DNA of 64,000 bases from NCBI GenBank assembly GCA_031761405.1, contig JASEVX010000011.1, forward strand, positions 65,575,217 to 65,639,216, given 5' to 3'. Source of the DNA: Serripes groenlandicus. Taxonomy: Eukaryota > Mollusca > Bivalvia > Cardiida > Cardiidae. The position numbers and the translations under genes were made by a program. The notes under the pieces are model-generated. The model was not told the DNA's origin. It searched no databases and worked only from the letters and a program-made list of their open reading frames with translations. Positions 12,841 to 25,100 of this stretch are shown piece by piece (within the stretch, counting starts at the first letter, position 1; every line of letters begins with the position of its first letter).

Positions 12841-13049
12841 AGTATATATACAAAATCCCATAGTTTGTATACACAGTTAGGTCAGATGTCAGTATTCGGT
12901 GGTATCATATTTCGTCTTGGAAAAGCAACAGCAAATCAGCGTGTAGTGATGTGGCACTAAGCTCAACAGGATAACGAATTTTAAATAGTTAGCTCTTTGG
13001 TTTTATTCTGGAAAACTGACTTGATAATTTTGTAGATTCTTGGATCATC
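12841..13049 (+). promoter_or_regulatory. Putative PLOD core promoter and 5' leader
   Basis: A TATA-like run (tatatatac) lies at about 12843-12851, and initiator-like TCAG(A/T) motifs follow at about 12882-12893, roughly 160 bp before the start codon. The leader would contain a three-codon upstream ORF (ATG at 12949, stop at 12958-12960). The start codon at 13050 is in the context atcATGc and opens directly into a signal peptide. The transcription start is inferred; a further upstream non-coding exon cannot be excluded. Confidence 0.35.
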
Positions 13050-13125
13050 ATGCTGTCTACAGTTCTTATCAGTACATGTATTTTGACATTGCTGATTTTT
13101 GGAGTGTCTGCTAGCCTAGACAAAG
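13050..13125 (+). CDS. PLOD: PLOD exon 1 (start codon and signal peptide)
   Basis: Encodes a short start followed by a hydrophobic core ([16 protein letters not shown]) and SLDK, a classic ER signal peptide, probably cut after VSA. Ends in phase 1 at AAAG before gtaag. The next exon continues into the first beta strand of the glycosyltransferase-like fold, so this start fits the family. Confidence 0.88.
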
Positions 13126-16100
13126 GTAAGATCAGAAGTTATTTTTTTTACAATAAAAATCTTTGATTATTTAAGTTTTTCTTCCATTGTAAGTAACAAT
13201 AATGGCCTGGCTTTCTTTAAAAGAAACTTCTTTAATCATGCAAACAAATATCAACAGATCTAGGTGGTTAATCATTTCTATCATTTTCATAAAAGATAAG
13301 ACTGAATGTTACAAGACACCAGGGTGCCCTAGTTCAGTTTCTGCAGTCTCTAGATCCACAAAAATCAATCTGAAATCAAAATCATGTATAACCCTTTCCC
13401 TCATATAGATGCGCTGTCTGACACCTCTGCAGCAGACAGCTTTTTGAAAACATAGTGACAAAAGAAGAAATTGCTCAGAACGAGCAATTTCTCCTTTTGC
13501 TACGATGTTTTCTACTTTAAGTCATAGGTTAACCATTCAATTATAGAGATCTTCTATGTTTTGACAAAATATGTTCAAAGTCGTCTGCTGCAGAATTGTC
13601 GTATGAGGGAAAGAGGTAATGTTTTATGATTTATGTTATTTACTCAGCAAGTAATAATAAGATACATTAATTAGTGTAACAGTTTCTATATTTGTTGAAT
13701 TAAATTGCTGGGTGTTTAAATAATTTCAGGTCCTACTAACAGTTACTATCATTGTGAACTATTAGTTTCAATATATCGCCGTTGCATATTGCATTGTCCG
13801 AACAGTCAAAATATAAAATCGCATTCCTAGTACAGAAACCTGGACTATGGGGACTATAAGACCATCAGCACAAGACTGTTGAAGAGACGTCACAATGTTA
13901 AGCCTAGGATACAATGGCTATCACTAGTTAGAGCAGATAATATTATGCAAAGTAGCTAAACAATAATGGACAGGGTCAACACTATCCTGGTAAACATCCA
14001 GCAGCCATTGCACCATCCTGTAGACATTTAGTTTAACAAATACAGCTTCTTCCATTCTGTAATCAATTCTATTGAACCCCACAATTATCTCCTAGTGGTG
14101 ACTTAATGTTCAATTTAACCCATTACTTCATGCAGAGAACATTTGACCCCCCCCCCCCATTGATTAATTGAACACAACTTTTGAAAACATTGCAATAAAA
14201 GATGAAATTGCTCAAAACAAGCAATTTCACCTTTTATAACAATATTTTCAAACTCTTTATCAATATAAACTTTTCAGTTTTCTAGATTGTTGAAATTGTT
14301 TGTCTGATGATTGTAAAGCAGACGACCTTTGTGTAGTAATGGGTTAAACCTATAGTGTGGGTACTCAAATTAATTGACTTTGTGAGACGTTTTCATAGTA
14401 TCCACAACATAGAGCTATGGTTCTGATAAGGCTAGATGAACAGAAAACACACTCATTCGGGCCTTTTACTAGGCATTTCACGGGTCATGTTGAAATTGTT
14501 CGTCTGATAAAGCAGACAACCGACCTTCGAAAGGTCATGTGAAGTAATGGGTTAAACCTATAGTGTGGGTACTCAAATTAATTGACATTCTTTAGAGTAC
14601 CAACAATATGAAGTTATGCGTCTTATAAGGCTTGATTAACAGAAAACACACTCTTTCGGGCCTTTTACTAGGCATTTCACGGGTCAGATATTGACAGACG
14701 GACCCATTCCCAATGGTAAAAGTCATTTAAATCGTGCAGAATTTCCAATTTTGTCATGTTAAACATATTTTTTTTTTATTCCGGAATAAAAAAATAATAG
14801 TAATTAATTGTCCCAAATAAAGAGCCAAATTCTTGTTTCCAAAATGCCTAGAAAAAGCCTGTCTTTGTCTGTACCTCTTTGCTCTACGAGAAAAGAGAAT
14901 TTTAATTAACACTTTACCACATTCAACAAATCTGTAGGAGACAACTTTGAAAACATCTTAATGATCTTTTCAAAAATGTGAAAAATCTCCATTAATGACA
15001 GTTTAATTATCAAATAGAGTTGAAAACAACGTGGCAAATGGGGAAATTGCTCATCATCGTCTGCTGCAGAGGCGTCAGAAAGTGTCTACATGTGGAAAAG
15101 GGTTGAGGGACATGTGTACGTGATCCTAATCATGTCTTGTAGGTGTCTGTTTTAGCTAACATAATCTTTTCCCTGACAATTAACCCTTTTTTAGCTGCAT
15201 GCATTTTGATTCATTTGCAGTATAATTCTAACTTTTGAAAACATTGTTACAAAAAGAGAAATTGCTCATTATGTATTCAATAATTGTTAATTAATGTATT
15301 AATTATACAGAGAAATTAATTTTTTTTGCATGTATACATAATCCTTTATTTGACACTCAACCCTATCTTGCCAGTCACCTTACTCAAAGAGACAGTTCTA
15401 TTGAGTTACCACAACAGAGTGTTTGGTTGAGTATTCCCCTTACTCAAAGAGACTGTTCTATTGAGTTACCACAACAGAGTGTTTGGTTGAGTATTCAGAG
15501 AGATTTTGTGGGAATAGACCATTTACACCCCCCCCCCCCCCCCCCCCCCCCCCCTCTTATTTAGTCCAAATTACCCTACCCTAAGTAGTACTGGTAACTT
15601 ACCTAGGAGACGCCTTATTATAACTGAACAATTGTTGAAACAGCCTTAAACAAAAAAGTTTGATTATCCTTCCCCATCTCCATAATGCTTACATTTATAA
15701 ATAACGATTTTCGATATTTTTTAACATCACATGTACTGAGTTGTCTGCTGTTGAGTGTTGATTTATTGTTTGTGGGAAAGGGTTGAAATGTCATATCATA
15801 TTAGCAGGTATATGGTTCAGATAACACATCAGCTTATTTAATCTTATAAGGAATTAATTAGGAGCAGAATTTGCTGGTCTTGACCTCATGCAGGTATTTG
15901 TCAACATATGTTTCCTATTATCAGGGACATAGTGATAAGATCTACGTCCCTGCTATTATGTACCATATTTAGGCCTTTTTCTAGGCATCTCACAGGTCAG
16001 ATATTCCAGGGACACTATATTACAGGGATATGAAACGCGTGCGGTTTCATCAGCCTTATCAGTAATATGTTGGCCTCACTTCGTACAGGTATCGGCCATT

Positions 16101-19100
16101 TTGATTTACCCATTCCGATAGATAACGACCTTCACTTGCGTATGATAACGGTTACTTGCGTGTAAATACGGCTGTTTTCGTTGATTTTCTAGCGCTCTTT
16201 ACAGTAACCAGGGACACAAAATATAGACTCCCAGCATATTTATTTCATATATACCTGCCACGATTCTTCGAATTCTTTAAAAAGTTCCAAGCGAAGTAAA
16301 AAAAAATTGCTGTTTTAGGGGTTCATGACACTGCGTGTACCTCCCTGATATTTGAGAACGTCGAAAGAGAGATATTTACTAATGGGTTAAAAAAGCTGTC
16401 CAAATATGACCTTATAATTATCATATTAAAAGATAAATTTAGAGGTCTGCTTTGATATTCTCCGTCCTTTTGTTTTTTAAATGATTTCAATGCAAGCTGG
16501 TGATAATTAGACCTTCACTTGCGTGCAAATACGGCTGTTTTCGTTGATTTGCTAGCGCTCTTTACAGTAACCAGGGACACAAAATATAGACAAAAGATTC
16601 AAATTTGTGTAAAATAATTTATTCTTTATCAAGAAGTCTTAGTCAAGTGGTATTTTAATCTTTTCAAAATAAAAACAATAACTGGTTATTACAATACATT
16701 ATTTTTTTATTAAAAAATCGTTTGATGGAAAAACAGATTGTTATTGAAAACATGAGATTATCTCTTGATTGAGGTGGCCCAAAACAATAAAATATATGCA
16801 ATTCTAAAGAGGTCTATAATATCACACTGACCAGATGGCAGGGTGACTTATGTTATGTAACATTATGCAATCATTTCCTGTCGTGTTCCTGTCGTGTTCC
16901 ATATGTGTTGGTTACATACTAATTAATTGGTTTTATAACCCTTTCATTGTTCATACAGGGAAATGGGCTAATTGGTAATTAAACTCTTATTAATAACCCT
17001 TCTCGACATTCAAACATCTGCAGCAGACAAATTCGAATTCATACTTGGCCATTCATTTTGCAAATATATCTAAGATTGTAAATGTAATTATGATTTAATA
17101 AAAAAGGGCAAACCATTTTTTTAAAGGAAAAAAAATGCTCAAGAATCTTGACAATCATTTTTGGATGCAGCACACGACTTTTGAAAACAGTACAACAAAA
17201 GGAGAAATTGTTCATAATGGCTCCTTTTGTCACAATGTTTTTAACTTTATTCAACACTTGTTCTTTGATATTTTGTCTATGATGTTCTAGGTCGTCTACT
17301 GCAGATTTGTTTTATGTGAGAAAGGGTTAACTTTCACTTTCATTCATATACCAATATGTTAATACATGTTACGTATATACATTCATTCATGTACATGTAC
17401 CAATGTTTTAATATTATACTGTATATCATATAATTATTGATTTCCTAGCTTTCTTTGCTAAAGGAGTGCATTTGTTTTTCGTTTTCTTTGGCCTCCTGCC
17501 AATTCGTCCCCTTCTGCTGCCATGAAGTTTGCCCATTCTGAAATAAATTAACATTGAATAATGATTATACACTTTGCCTTCGTTGTTAAAACAGGGATAT
17601 ATTTCATTGATTAAAAACCTTATATCATGAATTAATTGTTGGAAAGTTACACACAAATCTAGGTACCCATAATTTTCATTAATTGGTCGCCCTTTGTTAA
17701 AATTTATCCGCGTTTTTCTCAGTTTTTCTCAAACAATTCTAGGTGAATCTCGGCATACAACAGGTTTGTGAAAATAATTTAAACCAACATTGATCATTCA
17801 ACATTATCAATCTGACCTTTAAATGTATATATATTGGCAATATAGAACCGCAAATAATGTTTTGTATAAACCCGATTCGTTATTTTTCTAAATGTCCGCC
17901 ATTTTTTTAAAATTTCATCGCATTTTTTCTCAGACAATATTAGATTCTCCATTGAATACATACAGATTTGTAAAATAATTTAAACCAAGATTGATCGTTT
18001 AACATTTACAATCTGACCTTTGAATGTGTTTATAACAGCAATATTTAACAGTAATTGATGTTTTGCATAGCCCCTATTTGTTATTTTGACAAAATGGCCG
18101 TCATCTTTTTTAAAATTCATCGCATTTTTTCACAAGTTTTCACAAACAATTCTAGAAAATTTCCGGCAAACATCAGCTATATTAAAATAATAGGGACACA
18201 GTTTGGCCAATGATCTTTTATAATATAACATTGAAATGTGTTTATAACGGCAATATAGAACACATGGCGGTCCCCCGCATAGCCTATATTCTTCGTTTTG
18301 ACTTTATTGACCACAATTTTGTTAAATTTCATCGCATTTTTTATCATTTTTTCTCTGACAATATTAGATTCTTCATTGCATACAACAGATTTGTAAAAAT
18401 AATTTAAACCAAGATTGATCATTTAACTTTTACAATCTGACCTTTCAATGTATTTACAAAGGCCACATTGAACAGTAAATGGTGTTTTGCATAGCCCCGA
18501 TTCGTTATTTTGACAAAATGGTCGTCATCTTTTTTAAAATCCATCGCATTTTTTCACAAGTTTTCACAAACAATTCTAGAAAATTTCCGGCAAACATCAG
18601 CTATATTAAAATAATAGGGACACAGTTTGGCCAATGATCTTTTATAATATAACATTGAAATGTGTTTATAACGGCAATATAGAACACATGGCGGTCCCCC
18701 GCATAGCCTATATTCTTCGTTTTGACTTTATTGACCACAATTTTGTTAAATTTTATCGCATTTTTTATCATTTTTTCTCTGACAATATTAGATTCTTCAT
18801 TGCATACAACAGATTTGTAAAAATAATTTAAACCAAGATTGATCATTTAACTTTTACAATCTGACCTTTCAATGTATTTACAAAGGCCACATTGAACAGT
18901 AAATGGTGTTTTGCATAGCCCCGATTCGTTATTTTGACAAAATGGTCGTCATCTTTTTTAAAATTCATCGCATTTTTTCACAAGTTTTCACAAACAATTC
19001 TAGAAAATTTCCGGCAAACATCAGCTATATTAAAATAATAGGGACACAGTTTGGCCAATGATCTTTTATAATATAACATTGAAATGTGTTTATAACGGTA

Positions 19101-22100
19101 ATATAGAACACATGGCGGTCCCCCACATAGCCTATATTCTTCGTTTTGAATTTTTTGACCACAATTTTGTGGAAAATATCGACTTCAAAAACTCGTTGCA
19201 ATAACTATCATTTTTTGTTTAAATACAAGCTCAAAGTTAACGTAAATGTAAGAAAAAAAGATAGAAATTATGTTATGTACTTACATTCTCGGTTATTCCT
19301 TTTTAAACTTATTAATTTTAATAAAACATCCGTCTATCTACATCGATAGCCATCGCGGAAATGAATGTACGAAGTGGATAATGACCAGAGCGGCTAATGA
19401 CCGCTTTTCTTACAGCGAGGCGAAGATAACGGAGCTTATCGATTCGCTTCATATCCCTGTATATAGTGTCCCTGGATATTCTGACCAAATTCCAATGGCA
19501 AAAGTCTTTAAAATCATGCAGAATTCCCAATTGTGTCATGTTAACCCTGGTTTTAAATTCTTTTGTCACTATGTTTTCAAAAAGCTGTCTGCTGCAGAGG
19601 CGTCAGAATGCGTCTATATAAGGGAAAGGGTTAAAAGTACCCTCGGTGATAAATTATATCAGAAAGCGTCTATATGAGGCTAAGGGTTAAGATGATTACA
19701 TTTATTTTCAGTGGTTTTTGTGAAAATACACATGGTGCTATTACCCTTTCCCACAAACAACAAATCTGCAGCAGACGACTTTGAAAACAAATCAACGATA
19801 ATATGGAAATCTCTGTAATTGAATGAAGGTGTAATTAATGGAGAAAAAAACCAAAACATTGTGGCAAAAGTAGAAAAATTGAATGCTCATCATGTGCAAT
19901 TTCTCCTTTTGCCATGTTTTCAAATGTTGTCTGCTGCAGAGGTGTCTGAAAGTCTCTGTATGTGGGAAATTACTTTTATTTTCACTGAACTGTTTCAATG
20001 GTTTTGTGTGAAAACACGCATGGTGGATGTATGAGGGAAAGGGTTAAATTTGGTGAAAATACAATGTATGGCAGTTTTGTCCTAAAAATTTACAACTTCC
20101 CATGAAGGTCAGATTCATCACAATAATGTTAACCCTTTCCCTCATACAACAATTCTGCAGCAGACGACTTTGGACATATTTTGTCCAAACATAGAAAATC
20201 TCCATAATTGAATAGATAACCTATAACTAAAAGTGGAAAACATTGTGGCAAAAGGATAAATTGCACGTTTTGTGCAATTTCTTCTTTTGTTACTATGTTT
20301 TCAAAAAGCTGTCTGCATCAGACCACTTTTGAAAACGTCATGGCAATAATGAACAATTTCTCCTCTTGCCAAAGTTTTTTTCAACTCATGAATTTTATAA
20401 TCAAACTCTCATTTACAGAGAAATCCAATAATTTTACACTTATATTTTCAAAGCCATCTGCTGCAGATTTATTGTATGTGGGGCCAGGGAAAGGGTTAAT
20501 GCTGTATGATTGTTTGATTGTTTAGTGTTTAACGCCACTTTTAATTTTGTTCAGTTATATCACAGCCTTACCCAGTATAGTTACATCTGGTCTATTTATC
20601 CTGACATCAGCCAGTCAGTCGTATAATGCTAACCCCACAACCCTGAGCCCCAAGGAGGGCAGCCATTACTACCATTTTAAAAGTCTTTGGGATGACCCGA
20701 CAAGGGAATGACCCCGCAACCTCCCGCACCTGAGATGGACGCTCTACCACTACATAACATAGGCTCTACCACCACATAACATAGGGCTCTACCACTACAT
20801 AACATAGGCAGTTAATGCTGCATGAGAAGTAACCATTTTACATGATGTTACATTTGTAGGATCATCTGATCAGAATTGTACTACATGTGTTAGGAGAAAT
20901 ATCATCGTGATAAAGAGTTAGAATCACTGGTTGAAGCCATTTCATCTTTTCCAGCAATATTTTGCAGCTTTTAAGTGCAGATGAATGAAAGGCATCTGAA
21001 TTGGGTTTAAAAAAAAATAATTCTCAATCATATTATTTCTTATTTTCTTTACCATTTCAGAATTATTACTAGTCACCATAGCAACAGATGAAAATGATGG
21101 TTTAAGGAGATATCTTAGAAGCGTGAAGAAGTACAGTTTGGAAACAAAGGTACTGTATATTTTTTTAGTCGAGACCAATTGTGAAGCAATTCAACCAGAC
21201 TATTGCGGTAAAGACGTTTCTAAATGGATGTTGACTGTACAGTCAGCGAAAAAGGGGTGTGCACACTGTAAAATAGTTAGCAAATTCTTATTGAATTCTT
21301 AAAAAAGACAAATGTTATGTGTGAATAACATCTTAATTACGCAGTTACTGTTGAAAACCATGTTTCTGGAATCACAAATATTTGTGGTTTTAATTCAGTA
21401 GATAGTTTTGCATGTTAAATGAAATTCGGTTACTTCCGCAAGATGGCCGGACACACCCATGTCACATCGATGTAATCATGCTCAGTATATTGGGGGAAGG
21501 ATCTGATTTCAAGCCTTGTTTTCACTTGTCCTCTTCAGGAAATAAATCTCACTGCCAAAAAAACATCCAATATGTTGGGTTTTTTTACTAAATAATAGTA
21601 AGTTACATTTATGCAGACCCTCAAAGACATAGGAGTTTATAATTGATTCAGCGGAGTAAAGCGTTGTTGACTCTCTTCTATGCAAAGTTTTACGTCACAT
21701 GTAAACACAGAAACATTTTTGTTTAAATTGGCCAGGTTAAGGTCAATTTGAGTTGATACTTTTTGGCATTTTCTATTTCCTGATTTGAAGATTTTTAGCT
21801 TGTCTGTTTTTCAAAGAAAAAAAGTTGGGGTATTGTGATAACCTTGGCGTCGTCTGCGTTGTCACAAAACTTTAACCTTACCTCATAACTAAAAAAAAAT
21901 CCACACTTTCAAAAGAAACTTGTTACACATGTTCCTAGTAGGAACAATATGCATGTCTATACCAAGTTCCACAACTCCGGCTTTAATAATTATACAGTAT
22001 TTCCCCTTTTTTGAAAAAAGCAGACGAGCATAATGGCGTTCACTTGCGGCACTCTTGTAATGCTTAAAACCCCAAACAAATTCAATAAAAATATTTCTAT

Positions 22101-25100
22101 TATTCAAAAACTTATGTTGTTTGCAGTAAGTGTGCAAATGTAACAAAATGTACAGAATATCAACCCTTATACTTTTTCGTGACCCTTTGCACACCACTAT
22201 CCATGTTTTCTTTGTACTTTTAACATCTTTGAATATATTTAATCTTTGGGGTTTTCATGTGAACCCGACTTTCAGTACTTTGATTTTAACTGTTCAAGAA
22301 AAAACAACATTTGATGGCTCAGTTGCCTTGAATCTCTTCCCAACATATAAAAAATCTGCAGCTATTTACTATACATAAATGTGTGAGAAAAGGTCAAACT
22401 ATTTAAAGTGGTTTTCCTTAAATGTTATTTTAATCCTTACTCACATCATTCTGCAGCAGACGACTTTGAAAACATTATGCGGAAAATGTGCAAAATCGCA
22501 ATAAATGATAGTTTATTAATAATATAGAGTTAAATTGTGGAAAAAAGAGAAATTGCTCATTATGAGCCTTTTGTCACACTATTTTCAAGAGTCGTCTGCT
22601 GCAGAGGTGTTAAAAAGCATGGGAAAGGGGGGGGTTACACATCTGCAGTAGACACTTTGTGAAAATCAATTCACATTCATGATTCTTTCTCATATATGTT
22701 ATCCCTTTCTCAGATGCATTCTGACGCACCTGAAGCAGACAGCTTTTGAAAACATGGCAACAAAAGCAGAAATTACTCAAAACAAGAAATTTCTTATCTT
22801 TTGTCAACATGATTTCAACTCAATTCAATTATTGTACTTTTATTAAAAAATTTGGTTTCCAAAAAAGAAAAAAAGGTTTGTGTTGTATTTGGTAAATTGT
22901 CAACTCTTTTAAAGTTTTGTTTTTCCTTATAAGTGTATGATCTGCTACAACTGTATCAGAAGTTGTCCTTTGTGAGAAAGGGTCAAAATAGTTACAGTTG
23001 TACTCATAATATGTTATCTAGCACTTAATTTCCCATTCACTAGTTACAATTACAACAAATCTGCAGCAGACGATTTTGAAAACATCTAGGCACAATTATT
23101 GAAAACCAAAGTTAAATGTTTTTAAACATTGTTGCCTTAGGAGAAATTGCTTATTATGAGCCACAATATTTTCAAAAGTAATCTGCTGCAGAGGCGTCGG
23201 GTGTCTGTATGTGGAAAAAGTGTTAATATGGTCATAATTATTGTGGGAGTGTTTTACAAAGTAGTTATAAATTACTTATTGATGAGTCTGCTTCTTTCTA
23301 CTTTAAATTCCCCACATTGTTCACAAGTGTTGATTTCACGCATAATTTGATGTACATGTAATAAGTACACATTTTGATGCAACTGTAGCAGGTGAATTTT
23401 GAAAACATTTTGGTAAAGGGAGAAATTACTGATAATGAGCAAGCTAGTTCTTCTTTTGTCACAATGTTTTCATCTAGATTTTAACCCTTTTCCTCATATA
23501 GACGCTTTCTGACGCCTCTGCAGCAGACAGCTTTTTGAAAACATGGTGACAAAAGAAGAAATTGCTCAAAACAAGCAATTTCTCCTTTTGCCACAATGTT
23601 TTCCACTTTTAGTCATAGGTTATCCATTCAATTATAGAGATTTTCCATTTTTTAAATGCATTTATATTTTCTATATTTTTGACAATTTCAAAGTGATCAG
23701 CTGCATAATAACCAATGGGCTAAGTTTATGTTGAAAAGCAGCCAGTTGCTTGGGAAGATTGTTGTGTGGAGTACTGGTGTGAGAAAACCTGGAAACATAT
23801 GAGTAGGTGAACTGGCCGCCATGATATGACTGGGAAATTGTTAAAAACGGCGTTAAACCCCAATCAATCAATCAATCTTTTATAGTCCAGCTTAAAAGCT
23901 GCTGAGTGTAGAATGATAGATATGTCATTTTAACAGTCATATCTGCCATGGTAATATCTGAAAGAGTGTCGGTGTGGTCTACCAGGTATGGTAAATAAAG
24001 CTAAAATCTGTATAGTAGAAATTTCAAAGTCGGCCTTAATTTGATAAAACTGATTAAATTAGTGTAAAATCAAATGTTAGATTTGAATTAATAATTTTTT
24101 TTTAACTATGGTTTGCAACTAATACAAAACTTTCTATTCCAATATTGGATCACAATTTGAATATTCGAAACACTAGACCTATTTGTGCATGCTTTGCCAA
24201 CAAAGAGTTTATAAATTTGATATTTGCTGTTAACCCTTTCCCTCATATAGACACTTTCTGACGCCTCTGCAGCAGACAGCTTTTTGAAAACATGGTGACA
24301 AAAGAAGAAATTGCACAAAACGTGCAATTTCTCCATTTGCCACAATGTTTTCGGATTTTAGTCATAGGTTATCCATTCAATTATGGAGATTTTCTATGTT
24401 TTGACAAAATACGTTCAAAGTCGTCTGCTGCAAAATTGTTGTATGAGGGAAAGGGGGTTAAGTTATGTTATTGTTGTCTTACTTTGTTCAACTTCCAGTA
24501 CTCGCATTTACATTTCCACTTAACCAGGGACTATAATATGTATTAGTTGTCCCTGGTTCAACCGATGATTTCGAATTTATGAAAATAATATTCCTGAAAA
24601 AAAAACGTTAGTATAGTGCTCAGATTTTAACTAATTGAACACTAGCTTAATTAATTTTGTACTAAACATTTAGTTCTGATTACCATGTACACAGCTGAAA
24701 TACTGTTGAAAAAGGCGTGAAATGTTCCCAATTTTCAAATCTTTTCAAAACCTGACATATCCAAAAGGGACTCCTTATTAGAAAAGAAATATGGAACTGC
24801 CCATTGGGAGCAAATTAAACTATCTCTTGCTGAATATTCATGTACCTGAAATATTGTTGAAATGGGCAAGAAATGTTCCCAGTATCAGATTGCTAATCAA
24901 CATGAATACAGAATCGATAATTAGAGGGCCAAAACGCTGGATTTGTCTGGTTGATGTATCATTCTAAAATGCCGTAACTACATGTCTTAAAAGATGAAGT
25001 ACGGCATTTTGGAACGCAACCATCAAAATTGTATCGATCCCGTTAATAGCCCAAAGCAATGATTATCAGTTTGACAGGTTATCAACAGTATTGACACCTT

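Larger units (their letters stand above)
16006..19475. mobile_element. 3.47-kb DNA element with CCAGGGACACTATAT inverted ends
   Basis: The ends are inverse complements (ccagggacactatattacag at left, ctgtatatagtgtccctgg at right) and both flanks carry ATATT. The empty counterpart is in the window: gggtcagatattgacag plus aatggtaaaagtc at 14682-14727, against cacaggtcagatatt | element | atattctgaccaaattccaa tggcaaaagtc. Inside are a 424-bp tandem array, a MITE and two internal copies of ccagggacacaaaatataga. No recognisable transposase; superfamily not assigned. Confidence 0.8.

Noticed and set aside
15528..15554. Poly-C tracts as functional quadruplex elements
   Set aside because: Simple homopolymers also occur at 14149 and 57239 with no shared context; length may be affected by sequencing error.
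18177..18846. Paired 65- and 81-codon open frames repeated 424 bp apart
   Set aside because: Copies of the same tandem unit, open on both strands, without family resemblance.
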